The notes beneath the pieces were generated by a model. The model saw nothing but the letters and a program-made list of their open reading frames with translations, did no database searches and was not told where the DNA came from. From CAZFBR01 sp035353495 [NCBI: uncultured bacterium] (GTDB taxonomy: Bacteria > DAOPZR01), in the NCBI GenBank assembly GCA_964517215.1, contig CAZFBR010000004.1, positions 1-46,354 on the forward strand: DNA of 46,354 nt, in the 5' to 3' direction. The translations under genes and the position numbers were made by a program. Of the stretch, positions 17,400 to 26,007 are shown piece after piece (the first letter of the stretch is position 1; each line of letters starts with the position of its first letter).

Positions 17400-18473
17400 A
17401 TGCAGCAGACACCCTTGCATGATTACCATCGTTCCGCCGGCGCGCGCATGGCCGAATTCGGCGGATGGGACATGCCCATCGACTACGGCAGCATCATCGC
17501 CGAGCACCGGCAGTGCCGTGAACAGGTTGCCCTGTTCGATATCTGCCATATGGGCGAATTCCTGTTCACCGGTGATCCTGTCGCCAGCGGACTTGATGCC
17601 GCGGTCACGCTCCCGGTCACGAAAATTCCCGTTGGCCGCAGCAAGTACGGTTTCCTGCTCAATGACCGCGGCGGGGTCATCGACGATCTGATCATCTTCC
17701 GCCTGGCTGACGACCGTTTTTTCATCGTGGTCAATGCGGCCACCGCCGCCAACGATTTTGCCGTGCTGTCGGCCCGCTGCCGCGCCGGTTCGCTGACCGA
17801 TCTTTCGGCGCAGACGGGAAAAATCGACCTGCAGGGCCCGCTGGCACGCGAGGTGCTGCGCACGCACCTTGGCCCGGCGCTCGACGAACTGAAGTATTTC
17901 CAGTTTCGCCATTGTTCCCTGCTGGGCGAAGAGGTTCTGGTCAGCCGCACCGGCTACACCGGCGAGCTCGGGTATGAGCTGTTCATCAGCGCCGGCAAGG
18001 TCCGGCAGTTGTGGGACTTGCTGCTTGCCGATCCCCGGGTCAAACCCGCCGGGCTGGGCGCGCGCGACATCCTGCGCCTTGAACTCGGCTATTCGCTGTA
18101 CGGCCACGAATTGAGCGAGGACATCTCGCCGCTGGAAGCGGGGCTGGCGCTGTTCGTCGATTTCAGCAAGGAATTCGCCGGCAAGGCCGCGCTGCTCGCC
18201 CGGCAGTCATGCCTGACGCGCGGCAAGGTCGCATTTACCTCCGCCACCCGCCGGCCGCCGCGCGCCGGCCAGAAACTTTTTGCCGGCGACCGCGAAATCG
18301 GCATTGTCACCAGCGGCAGCTTTTCCCCGCTGGTCGGCTGCGGCTTCGGCCTCGGGCTGGCAGCGACCGCAGCCACCAACACCGGCACCACCCTGCACCT
18401 GGGCACACCGGCCGGCGATTCGCTGACGGTGGTGGCCTTGCCGTTTTATCAAAAAGGTTCCGTACGAACATAA
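17400..18473 (+). CDS. gcvT: Glycine cleavage system T protein (aminomethyltransferase)
   Basis: Transfers the methylene group from the aminomethyl-lipoyl arm of GcvH to tetrahydrofolate, releasing ammonia. The 357-residue protein is full length. It shows TPLHDYHRSAGARMAEFGGWDMP at the N-terminus, the folate-binding region with FDICHMGEF and YGFLLNDRGGVIDDLIIF, then SRTGYTGELGYELF and ARDILRLELGYSLYGHEL, and the C-terminal barrel with IGIVTSGSFSP. A strong GGGAGGG precedes the ATG. It is the first gene of the gcvT-gcvH-gcvPA-gcvPB unit and lies 13 bases before gcvH. Confidence 0.96.
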   Translation: MQQTPLHDYHRSAGARMAEFGGWDMPIDYGSIIAEHRQCREQVALFDICHMGEFLFTGDPVASGLDAAVTLPVTKIPVGRSKYGFLLNDRGGVIDDLIIFRLADDRFFIVVNAATAANDFAVLSARCRAGSLTDLSAQTGKIDLQGPLAREVLRTHLGPALDELKYFQFRHCSLLGEEVLVSRTGYTGELGYELFISAGKVRQLWDLLLADPRVKPAGLGARDILRLELGYSLYGHELSEDISPLEAGLALFVDFSKEFAGKAALLARQSCLTRGKVAFTSATRRPPRAGQKLFAGDREIGIVTSGSFSPLVGCGFGLGLAATAATNTGTTLHLGTPAGDSLTVVALPFYQKGSVRT

Positions 18474-18486
18474 CCGGAGGACAGCC

Positions 18487-18861
18487 ATGGCTACGTATTA
18501 TTCAAAAGACCACGAGTGGATCACCGTCAACGGCGCTGAGGGCGTCATGGGCATCACCGCCTACGCCGCGCAGCAGCTCGGCGACGTGGTCTATGTCGAC
18601 CTGCCTGCTGCGGGCAAGAGCGTCAAACAGCACGAGGTGCTGTGCGCCATAGAATCGGTCAAGGCGGCGAGCGATATTTACGCGCCGCTTTCCGGCAGCG
18701 TGACTGCGGTCAACGACAAGCTGGCCACCGCGCCCGAGCTGGTCAACCAGAGCGCGGAGCAGGAGGCGTGGATCGCCACGCTGACCCTCAGCAATCCCGC
18801 CGAGGTGAGCGCGCTGATGGACCGCGCCGCCTACGACACGTATGTGGCGGGCTTGAAGTAA
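18487..18861 (+). CDS. gcvH: Glycine cleavage system H protein
   Basis: Lipoyl carrier that shuttles the aminomethyl group between the P, T and L proteins. The 124 residues have the typical sequence YYSKDHEWITVNG, GITAYAAQQLGDVVYVDLP, and the lipoylation site ESVKAASDIYAP with the modified lysine at residue 59. A GGAGGA site precedes the ATG. The stop is directly followed by the GTG of gcvPA. The L protein (lipoamide dehydrogenase) and lipoate attachment genes are not in this window. Confidence 0.96.
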   Translation: MATYYSKDHEWITVNGAEGVMGITAYAAQQLGDVVYVDLPAAGKSVKQHEVLCAIESVKAASDIYAPLSGSVTAVNDKLATAPELVNQSAEQEAWIATLTLSNPAEVSALMDRAAYDTYVAGLK

Positions 18862-20202
18862 GTGCAGTTCACCCCGCATACCCCCGAGGAAGTGCGGGAG
18901 ATGCTGCAGGTCTGCGGCGTATCGTCGATCGAAGCGCTGTTTGCGGATATCCCCGCGTCGTTGCGGACAGCATCGTTCAATCTGCCGCCAGGCAGAACCG
19001 AGCAGGAAATCACCGGCACCGCCGCTGCCTGGATCAGTCACACCGCGGTTCATTCCCGTTCGTTCATCGGGGCCGGGTACTACGATCATTTCATTCCCGC
19101 CGCGGTTGATGCGCTGGCCAACCGCAGCGAGTTCGTCACCGCCTACACGCCGTATCAGCCGGAATGCGCGCAGGGGACGCTGCAGGCGCTCTTTGAATAT
19201 CAGACCGCCATCTGCCGCCTGACCGGCATGGATGCCGCCAACGCCTCGCTGTACGACGGCGGCAGCGCGCTGGCGGAAGCGGGGATGATGGCGCTGCGCA
19301 TTACCAAACGCAACAAGGTCGTGGTGACGGGCGATGTCAATCCGCTGCACCGCCGCATCCTCGAAACCTATTTCCGCACACTCGGCAGCGACGTGGTCAC
19401 AGTGCCGGCGAAGAACCATGCGCCGGACCTCGCTGCGCTGGCAGCCGCCATTGACGACAAAACCGCGGCGGTACTGGTGCAGAATCCCGACTTCTACGGC
19501 GGCATCCACGATTTCGCGCCGCTGGCAGACCTTGCGCATAAAACCGGCGCACTGCTGGTGATGTCGTGCTATCCCATCGCGCTGGGCATGCTAAAAACCC
19601 CGGCAGAGCACGGTGCGGACATCGCCGTCGGCGACGGGCAGTCGCTGGGCAACCCGCTCAGTTTCGGCGGGCCGTACCTCGGCTATATCGCCACGCGCAG
19701 GCAATACATCCGGCAACTGCCCGGGCGCATCATCGGCGAAACGGTGGACACGCAGGGGCGGCGCGGGTTCGTCCTCACGCTGCAGGCGCGCGAGCAGCAT
19801 ATCCGCCGCGAAAAGGCGACGAGCAATATCTGCTCCAACCAGTCGCTCTGCGCCCTGCGTGCGGTCATCTACCTGTCGCTGCTGGGAAAACAAGGTTTCG
19901 TCGAACTGGCGGAACGCCTGTACCGCACGACCGCGTATGCCCGTCAGCAGTTTCAGGCCGCCGGTTTTCCGTTGCCGCAAACCGGCCCGGTATTCAACGA
20001 ATTTGTGGTGACGCTGCCGCGACCGGCGGCGCGGGTCGTGTCGCGGCTGCACCTGGTCAGCCAATTGTCGGTTGGCCTGCCGCTGGCCGCGCTCTCGGCC
20101 GGGACGGAACATGATCTGCTGGTCAGCTTCACCGAACAGCATGACCGGGCGGACATTGACACGCTGATCGCGGCGCTGGCGGAACAGGCGGCGAAAGCAT
20201 GA
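18862..20202 (+). CDS. gcvPA: Glycine dehydrogenase (decarboxylating) subunit 1
   Basis: The alpha subunit of the two-subunit P protein, which with GcvPB decarboxylates glycine and loads the aminomethyl group onto GcvH. The 446 residues match the N-terminal half of long GcvP: FTPHTPEEVREMLQVCGV, FIGAGYYDHFIPAAVDALANR, the YTPYQPECAQGTLQ motif, and SFGGPYLGYIATR. The start is a GTG directly after the gcvH stop; there is no strong ribosome-binding site, so translation is probably coupled. It overlaps gcvPB by four bases. The split arrangement is common in Firmicutes, Thermotogae, Spirochaetes and archaea, and differs from the single-chain protein of enterobacteria. Confidence 0.95.
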   Translation: MQFTPHTPEEVREMLQVCGVSSIEALFADIPASLRTASFNLPPGRTEQEITGTAAAWISHTAVHSRSFIGAGYYDHFIPAAVDALANRSEFVTAYTPYQPECAQGTLQALFEYQTAICRLTGMDAANASLYDGGSALAEAGMMALRITKRNKVVVTGDVNPLHRRILETYFRTLGSDVVTVPAKNHAPDLAALAAAIDDKTAAVLVQNPDFYGGIHDFAPLADLAHKTGALLVMSCYPIALGMLKTPAEHGADIAVGDGQSLGNPLSFGGPYLGYIATRRQYIRQLPGRIIGETVDTQGRRGFVLTLQAREQHIRREKATSNICSNQSLCALRAVIYLSLLGKQGFVELAERLYRTTAYARQQFQAAGFPLPQTGPVFNEFVVTLPRPAARVVSRLHLVSQLSVGLPLAALSAGTEHDLLVSFTEQHDRADIDTLIAALAEQAAKA

Positions 20203-21653
20203 ACCTGCTCTGCGAAGTGTCGCGCCCCGGCCGGCGCGCGGTCACCATCAGCCCCGGCGCGTTTCCCGAACCGGCGTCGCTGCCGGCCGGGTTGCGGCGC
20301 GCACAGCCCGCCGCGCTGCCGGAAGTAAGCGAACTCGATGTGGTGCGTCACTTCACGCAGCTGTCGCTGCGCAATTATTCCGTCGACGCGAATTTCTACC
20401 CGCTCGGCTCCTGCACCATGAAATACAACCCGAAGGCAGCCGACGCCATCGCGTCACAGCCGGGATTGCTGTCCGCGCACCCCTTGCAGGCGCTGCTGCC
20501 GGGTGCGGCGGCCGCCTGCCGCGGCCCGTTGCAGGTTATCGGGCACCTGCAGGAACTCCTCGCGGAGATTACCGGCATGGCGGCGGTCACCACGCAGCCG
20601 CTGGCGGGCGCGCACGGCGAGCTGACGGGGATCATGCTCATCGCCGCCTGGCATCGCGCGCACGGCAGCAAAAAGAAATATGTCATTGTCCCCGACTCAT
20701 CGCACGGGACGAACCCGGCAAGCGCGGCGATGGCGGGCTACGGCATCATCACCATCCCGACCGCAGCCGACGGCTTCATGGATCTGGCGCGCTACCGGGA
20801 GAAACTGACGGACGAGGTTGCCGCCGTCATGATGACCTCGCCCGACACGCTCGGGCTGTTCAACCCGCGCATCAGGGAGATCGCCGACCTCGCGCATGCT
20901 GCGGGGGCGCTGATGTACTATGACGGGGCAAACCTCAACGCCATTCTCGGCAAGGTGCGTCCCGGCGACGTTGGTTTTGATGTGGTGCATATCAATCTCC
21001 ATAAAACCTTCGCCACGCCGCACGGCGGCGGCGGCCCGGGCGCCGGTCCGGTCGGGGTCGTGGAAAAACTCATCCCGTACCTGCCGCTGCCGCGCGTGGT
21101 GCGCGCCAAGGATGTTGCGGTCGGTTTTACCATCAGCACGGAAGCGCCGGAGAGCATCGGCGCCGTCTCGCCGTTCTTCGGCAATTTCGGCATTCTTGTC
21201 CGCGCCTACGCCTACATCCTCATGCTGGGGAAGGAAGGGCTCATCGATGCCACGGAAAAGGCGGTACTGAACGCCAACTATATCCGGCAGAAGCTGAAGG
21301 ATGTCTACCACCTGCCGTACGACCGCACCTGCATGCATGAATGCGTCTTCTCGGCGAAGCAGCAGCTGGCGCATGGCGTGCATGCCATTGATATCGCCAA
21401 GTACCTCATCGACCGCGGCTATCACCCGCCCACGGTCTATTTCCCGCTCATCGTTCCCGAGGCGATCATGATTGAGCCGACGGAGACCGAAAGCAAGGAA
21501 ACGCTGGACGCGTTCATTGCGGTCATGCGCGACGCGGCAGCGACGGCGGTTGCCGACCCTGACGCCCTGCATCATGCCCCGACCACCCGCTGTGTCACCC
21601 GGCTTGATGAAACCAAAGCCGCGCGTGAACTGCGGGTGAACCATGTTCCCTAA
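20199..21653 (+). CDS. gcvPB: Glycine dehydrogenase (decarboxylating) subunit 2
   Basis: The PLP-binding subunit of the two-subunit glycine decarboxylase. The 484 residues include FYPLGSCTMKYNPK, the substrate and PLP region PDSSHGTNPASAAMAGY, and the PLP lysine K269 in HINLHKTFATPHGGGGPG, followed by YHPPTVYFPLIVPEAIMIEP. Length is normal for this subunit. The start overlaps gcvPA (ATGA), and the end overlaps the M23 peptidase gene by 11 bases. With gcvT and gcvH it should cleave glycine to CO2, ammonia and methylene-tetrahydrofolate. Confidence 0.96.
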   Translation: MNLLCEVSRPGRRAVTISPGAFPEPASLPAGLRRAQPAALPEVSELDVVRHFTQLSLRNYSVDANFYPLGSCTMKYNPKAADAIASQPGLLSAHPLQALLPGAAAACRGPLQVIGHLQELLAEITGMAAVTTQPLAGAHGELTGIMLIAAWHRAHGSKKKYVIVPDSSHGTNPASAAMAGYGIITIPTAADGFMDLARYREKLTDEVAAVMMTSPDTLGLFNPRIREIADLAHAAGALMYYDGANLNAILGKVRPGDVGFDVVHINLHKTFATPHGGGGPGAGPVGVVEKLIPYLPLPRVVRAKDVAVGFTISTEAPESIGAVSPFFGNFGILVRAYAYILMLGKEGLIDATEKAVLNANYIRQKLKDVYHLPYDRTCMHECVFSAKQQLAHGVHAIDIAKYLIDRGYHPPTVYFPLIVPEAIMIEPTETESKETLDAFIAVMRDAAATAVADPDALHHAPTTRCVTRLDETKAARELRVNHVP

Positions 21654-22548
21654 CTGTTCCTGCGCGCTGCTGCTCTGGTGTGCCCTGGTGCTGGCATGGT
21701 ACCCGGCGACCGGCAGCGCCGCCGGCGGACCGGAGGATGTGCAGCTGACCGCCAGTAATTCCGACGAAGGGCTTGCCTTCACCGCGCACAATGCGCATGC
21801 GTATGACATCACCATCACCCTGACACTGACCCGTTGCGAAAACCTGCACACGGACGATCCGCTGACCTTTACCGTCCCGGCCGGTCAGACGCTGCGGGCG
21901 GTTGCGCTGGCCCGCGACAGTGCCGCCGACACCTGGCAGTGCCGCTATGACTGGCATTGGAACATCGGCAGCACTGCTGCCCGCCATGATGATGCTGCCC
22001 GCTATGTACTCCCCTATCTGCCGGGCCATGCGTATCCGATTATCCAGGGATATCAGGGCAGGTTCAGCCATACGGGGCAGGACGAATATGCGCTGGACTG
22101 GGCCATGCCCGCCGGCACCCCCGTCTGTGCTGCCCGCAGCGGTCTGGTGGTGGCCGTCAAGGAAAACAGTGCGATCGGCGGCCCGGACCGGTCATACAGC
22201 GATCAGGGCAATTATGTCTACCTGCGCCATGACGACGGCACGATCGGCATGTATCTCCATTTTGCCCATCACGGCGTGGCGGTGCAACCGGGCCAGCACA
22301 TTGCCGCCGGGGAAATCATCGGCTACGCGGGCAATACCGGCTTTTCCACCGTTGCCCATCTGCATTTTTGCGTGATTAGCGGCAAGGATGGCTTTGAGCG
22401 TGTCTCGCTGCCGGTGCTGTTTCAACTGCCGGACGGCAGTGTCCGCGCCTTGCACGAAGGTGACTGTTTCACCGCGCCTGCCGTCGCCGATCCCGGCGCG
22501 GTATTCTACCCGGAGCCGGCCGCCGTCCCGCCACCGCCAGCTTCATAA
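21643..22548 (+). CDS. Exported M23-family metallopeptidase
   Basis: Probable peptidoglycan endopeptidase of the LytM/M23 type. The 301 residues begin with a signal peptide (about 1-26, LLLWCALVLAWYPATGSAA), continue with a beta-rich domain of about 100 residues, and end with the peptidase domain at about 130-250. Zinc ligands are visible as the His of FSHTGQDEYALDW, its Asp, and the His pair in VAHLHFCV. The loop around GYAGNTGFSTVAHLHF is typical of the active enzyme. A proline-rich tail follows. It overlaps the end of gcvPB by 11 bases and so is translated with the glycine cleavage operon, although no functional link is evident. It could be catalytically competent, as all zinc ligands are present. 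Confidence 0.85.
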   Translation: MFPNCSCALLLWCALVLAWYPATGSAAGGPEDVQLTASNSDEGLAFTAHNAHAYDITITLTLTRCENLHTDDPLTFTVPAGQTLRAVALARDSAADTWQCRYDWHWNIGSTAARHDDAARYVLPYLPGHAYPIIQGYQGRFSHTGQDEYALDWAMPAGTPVCAARSGLVVAVKENSAIGGPDRSYSDQGNYVYLRHDDGTIGMYLHFAHHGVAVQPGQHIAAGEIIGYAGNTGFSTVAHLHFCVISGKDGFERVSLPVLFQLPDGSVRALHEGDCFTAPAVADPGAVFYPEPAAVPPPPAS

Positions 22549-22663
22549 TTGCGGGCAGCCCGTCTGCACGGCCGTCACCCGGGCGCCGGCCGCGCGCACC
22601 AGCATCAGGTTGCCCAGCAGTACCCGGATGCAAACGACCTCCGCCAAACCCGGCGCGGACGGC

Positions 22664-23611
22664 TCAGGACCTGCCCAGCAGCAGGAACAGCACCGCCTTC
22701 TGGACATGCAGGCGGTTTTCCGCCTCATCGAAAACAATCGAATGCGGCCCGTCAACCACCTCATCGGTGATTTCCTCGCCGCGATGCGCGGGCAGGCAAT
22801 GCATCACCAGCACGTCCGGTTTGGCATGGCGCAGCAGGTCGGCATTAACCTGATACGGCCGGAACACCTTCAGCCGTTCCGCGCGTTCCGTTTCCTGGCC
22901 CATTGACGCCCAGACATCGGTGTAGATCACGTCCGCGCCGGCCACCGCTTTTGCCGGATCGCGCTCGATGCGCAGCGTGCCGCCGCTCTGCCGGCAGTTT
23001 GCCTCCGCCCACCCCCACACCGTCGCGTCCGGATCGTACCCCTGCGGCGGGCAGACGGTGAAATGCATCCCCAGCTTGGAGCAGCCGACCGCCAGCGAAT
23101 TGCAGACATTGTTGCCGTCGCCGACAAAGGTCACCCGCACATCCTCAAGCTGCGGATCGGCGGGCTGCCGGCGCTTGTGCTCGATAATGGTGTAGATATC
23201 CGCCAGGATCTGGCAGGGATGCAGCAGGTCGGTCAGCCCGTTGATCACCGGAATGCTGCCGTACGCGGCCAGGTCGATCACATCCTGATGCTTGAAGGTG
23301 CGGATCATGATCCCGTCGACATACCGCGACAGGGTGCGCGCCGTGTCGGCGATCGTCTCGCCGCGGTTGAGCTGCAGGTCGGACGCGGAGAGGAAGAGCG
23401 CATGTCCGCCCAGCTGCAGCATGCCCGCCTCAAACGACACGCGCGTGCGCGTCGATGATTTCTGGAAGATCATCGCCAGGGTCTTGCCCGCCAGCGGGAC
23501 AAACACCTCGCCGCGCTGCCGGCGCGCCTTGAGCTCCTGCGTCGTCGTGAAAATTTCAATGATCTCGGACCGGTCAAGGTCCTGGATGCTGATCAGGTGT
23601 TTTGCTTTCAT
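22664..23611 (-). CDS. argF: Ornithine carbamoyltransferase
   Basis: Forms citrulline from ornithine and carbamoyl phosphate. The 315 residues contain the carbamoyl-phosphate motif STRTR (53-57), HPCQ (131-134) and the ornithine-binding HCLPAHRGEE (271-280). The AHRGEE form and the length of 315 are those of biosynthetic (ArgF) enzymes; catabolic ArcB enzymes are longer and usually have a different residue pattern after HCLP. It is the last gene of a minus-strand unit with a carbamate kinase and a threonine synthase, 30 bases after thrC. The function could be arginine synthesis, or citrulline phosphorolysis with the kinase; the sequence favours the former. The 115 bases between its stop and the M23 gene hold nothing I recognise. 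Confidence 0.93.
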   Translation of the reverse strand: MKAKHLISIQDLDRSEIIEIFTTTQELKARRQRGEVFVPLAGKTLAMIFQKSSTRTRVSFEAGMLQLGGHALFLSASDLQLNRGETIADTARTLSRYVDGIMIRTFKHQDVIDLAAYGSIPVINGLTDLLHPCQILADIYTIIEHKRRQPADPQLEDVRVTFVGDGNNVCNSLAVGCSKLGMHFTVCPPQGYDPDATVWGWAEANCRQSGGTLRIERDPAKAVAGADVIYTDVWASMGQETERAERLKVFRPYQVNADLLRHAKPDVLVMHCLPAHRGEEITDEVVDGPHSIVFDEAENRLHVQKAVLFLLLGRS

Positions 23612-23641
23612 GGCACTGCCCCCGTCCTTTTCTGCCGCTGG

Positions 23642-24883
23642 CTATGCGCTTTTGCCGCCGAACAGCCGGTCCACCGCCGCGAGCTCGGGATCGATTACTG
23701 TCGGCGTTCCCGCCACCTTCGCGGCGGAGGCCACATCCTTGAGCCCGTTGCCGGTGACCACCGCCACCACCGTCTCGTCGGCCTTGATCACCCCGGCCTT
23801 GGCCAGGATCTCGACGCCGGCATACCCGGTCACCCCCGCCGGCTCGCCGAACACGCCGACCCCGCGCGCCACGGTCTTGATTGATTCGAGGATCACCGCA
23901 TCGTCAACGGTGATCGCCGCGCCGCCCGACTCGGTGACCGCGCGCACCGCCATCGCCCCGTCGCGGGGGATATCGACGGAAATGGAATCCGCCACCGTCG
24001 TCGCGCGCACCGGTTCCAGCTTCCCGCCGCGGCGCACCGCATCGGCCACCGCGCTGCTCAGCGTCGACTGCGCCGCCAGCATCTTCGGCAGCCGGTCGAT
24101 CAATCCCGCCGCCAGCAGGTCACGGAACCCCTTCCACAGCCCGCTGATGATGTTGCCGTCACCGACGGAGACCGCCACCCAGTCGGGAACCTGCCAGCCG
24201 AGCTGTTCGCAGATCTCGAAGGCGCAGGATTTTTTCCCCTCGCGGGTGAACGGATTGTACCCCGTATTGCGGTTGTACCAGCCGTACTTCGCCGACGCGG
24301 CAAGGCAGAGATCGAACGCCTGGTCGTACGTGCCGCGCACCATGACGATCTCCGCGCCGAAGGTCATGATCTGCGCGATCTTCGCCGGGGGTGCGGTCTG
24401 CGGCACGAAAATGATCGTGCGGTAGCCGATGGCGCCGGCGAGGCAGGCGAGCGACGACGCGGCATTGCCCGTCGAGGCGCCGCAGATCAGCGGCGCCCCG
24501 TTCTCGCGCGCGTGCGCCAGCGCCACGCCCGAGGCGCGGTCCTTGAACGACGCGCTCGGATTGCGCCCGTCGTCCTTGACATAGAGCCGGGACAGGCCGA
24601 TCGCCGCGCCCAGCCGCGGCGCCGGGTAAAGCGGCGTCCAGCCGATCTGCTGCGGCGGGATCATCTCCAGGCCGGCGAGCGGATAGAAGGGGGCATAGCG
24701 CCAGACGGAGAAATTGCGGTCCTGTGCCAGCGACGCCCGCGAAATGCGCTGCTTGATCAGCGCATAGTCGTACACCACTTCCGTGTTCGCCCCGCAGGAT
24801 GTGCAGACATACTGCGTCTCGCGCAGCGTGTGCTCTTTGCCGCACTGCGTGCATTTCAGTCCCTGCACCTGTTCCAGACCCAT
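23642..24883 (-). CDS. thrC: Threonine synthase (PLP-dependent, with N-terminal zinc ribbon)
   Basis: Converts O-phosphohomoserine to threonine. The 413-residue protein starts with a four-cysteine zinc ribbon (C11, C14, C27, C30), then the fold-type II PLP domain with the lysine K114 in PSASFKDRAS, the substrate motif GASTGNAASSLACLAG and a glycine-rich phosphate loop near VSVGDGNIISG. This is the shorter threonine synthase subclass found in many bacteria, plants and archaea. An upstream AGGACGG may serve as ribosome-binding site. It sits between arcC and argF. Related fold-type II enzymes act on other amino acids, so a different substrate (for example in diaminopropionate or threonine breakdown) is possible, but the zinc ribbon plus SFKDR context favours threonine synthase. 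Confidence 0.85.
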   Translation of the reverse strand: MGLEQVQGLKCTQCGKEHTLRETQYVCTSCGANTEVVYDYALIKQRISRASLAQDRNFSVWRYAPFYPLAGLEMIPPQQIGWTPLYPAPRLGAAIGLSRLYVKDDGRNPSASFKDRASGVALAHARENGAPLICGASTGNAASSLACLAGAIGYRTIIFVPQTAPPAKIAQIMTFGAEIVMVRGTYDQAFDLCLAASAKYGWYNRNTGYNPFTREGKKSCAFEICEQLGWQVPDWVAVSVGDGNIISGLWKGFRDLLAAGLIDRLPKMLAAQSTLSSAVADAVRRGGKLEPVRATTVADSISVDIPRDGAMAVRAVTESGGAAITVDDAVILESIKTVARGVGVFGEPAGVTGYAGVEILAKAGVIKADETVVAVVTGNGLKDVASAAKVAGTPTVIDPELAAVDRLFGGKSA

Positions 24884-24916
24884 GCTGTCCGTCCTGTCCC
24901 GGCGTTCGCGGCAGTG

Positions 24917-25867
24917 CTAACCGCGCACGATATGCGTGCCGGTTTCTCCGGCCAGCGCTTTGCACAGCGACGCGGGGTTGGTGATGATCGCCTGCTCGCC
25001 GCCATTCTCGACGAAGCGAACGCAGGCGCGCACCTTCGGCTCCATCGAGCCCTTGGCAAAATGGCCCGCAGCCAGATATTCCTTCGCCTGCGTCAGGGTC
25101 AGTTTGCCCAGCGCCAGCTGGTCGGGCTTCTTGTAGTTGATGTAGACCTGCGGCACATCGGTCGAAATGATGAAATAGTCCGCCTTGAGGTTGGCGGCCA
25201 GCACGCAGGCGGCGTTGTCCTTGTCAATCACCGCCGCCGTCCCCTCGAGCATGCCGTCGGGTTTGACAATGACCGGCACCCCGCCGCCGCCGACGGCGAT
25301 CACAATCACGCCGGCATCAACGAGCTGCTCGATCACCTTGCGCTCGATGATCCGCTGCGGCTGCGGTGACGGCACGACCCGGCGGTAACCGCGGCCCGCG
25401 TCCTCGATGATCGTCCAGTCGGGGTTTTCCGCCTTCTTTTTGTCCGCCTGCTCTTTGGTGAAGAACTGGCCGACCGGCTTCGTCGGATTCTTGAACGCCG
25501 GGTCGGCGGGATCGACCGCCACCTGGGTGATGATCGTCGCCACCTGCCGCTTGATGCCCTTGGCGTACAGGATGTTTTCCAGCGACTGCTGCAGCATATA
25601 GCCGATGCCGCCCTGCGAGTCCGCCACACAGACATCCATCGGCATCTGCGGGATATGATGCAGTTCCTCGCCTGCCGCCGCCCGCAGCAGGATGTTGCCC
25701 ACCTGCGGTCCGTTGCCGTGCGCCACCACCAGCTGATGCCCCATCGCCACCATCTCCGCGAGATGGGTGCAGGTTTCATGCGCGGCCGCGCGCTGCTCAT
25801 GGATGAAACCCTTCTGTCCCGCCGAAATGAGCGAGTTGCCGCCGACTGCCAGCACGATCTTTTTCAT
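24917..25867 (-). CDS. arcC: Carbamate kinase
   Basis: Transfers phosphate between carbamoyl phosphate and ADP; it normally makes ATP from carbamoyl phosphate. The 316 residues follow the ArcC family: KKIVLAVGGNSLISAG at the N-terminus, VVAHGNGPQVGN, DSQGGIGYMLQQ, the GRGYRRVVPSPQP loop, VIAVGGGGVPVI, DKDNAACVLA and STDVPQVYINY. Two consecutive ATGs are present at 25870 and 25867; GGAGG is six bases before the second and three before the first, so I use the second. A longer open frame reaches further upstream but has no family similarity there. It heads the arcC-thrC-argF unit. No arginine deiminase gene is present in this window. Confidence 0.94.
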   Translation of the reverse strand: MKKIVLAVGGNSLISAGQKGFIHEQRAAAHETCTHLAEMVAMGHQLVVAHGNGPQVGNILLRAAAGEELHHIPQMPMDVCVADSQGGIGYMLQQSLENILYAKGIKRQVATIITQVAVDPADPAFKNPTKPVGQFFTKEQADKKKAENPDWTIIEDAGRGYRRVVPSPQPQRIIERKVIEQLVDAGVIVIAVGGGGVPVIVKPDGMLEGTAAVIDKDNAACVLAANLKADYFIISTDVPQVYINYKKPDQLALGKLTLTQAKEYLAAGHFAKGSMEPKVRACVRFVENGGEQAIITNPASLCKALAGETGTHIVRG

Positions 25868-25921
25868 CATCTGCCTCCGAGGGTAGTGGACGCGGCACCG
25901 CAAACCGTCACCGCCGGCGCA

Positions 25922-25951
25922 ATCGTAGTACCTTTCCCCGTCGATTGTCAA
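25922..25951 (-). promoter_or_regulatory. Promoter of the arcC-thrC-argF unit
   Basis: On the minus strand, TTGACA (25951-25946) and TACGAT (25927-25922) are separated by 18 bases. The start of transcription would lie near 25915, giving a leader of about 48 bases to the arcC start. Confidence 0.55.
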
Positions 25952-26007
25952 GGTGCGCGCGGCCGCGGTTGCTGGTCGGTCGCCCGCAAGTGTGCTATGC
26001 TGCCTCC

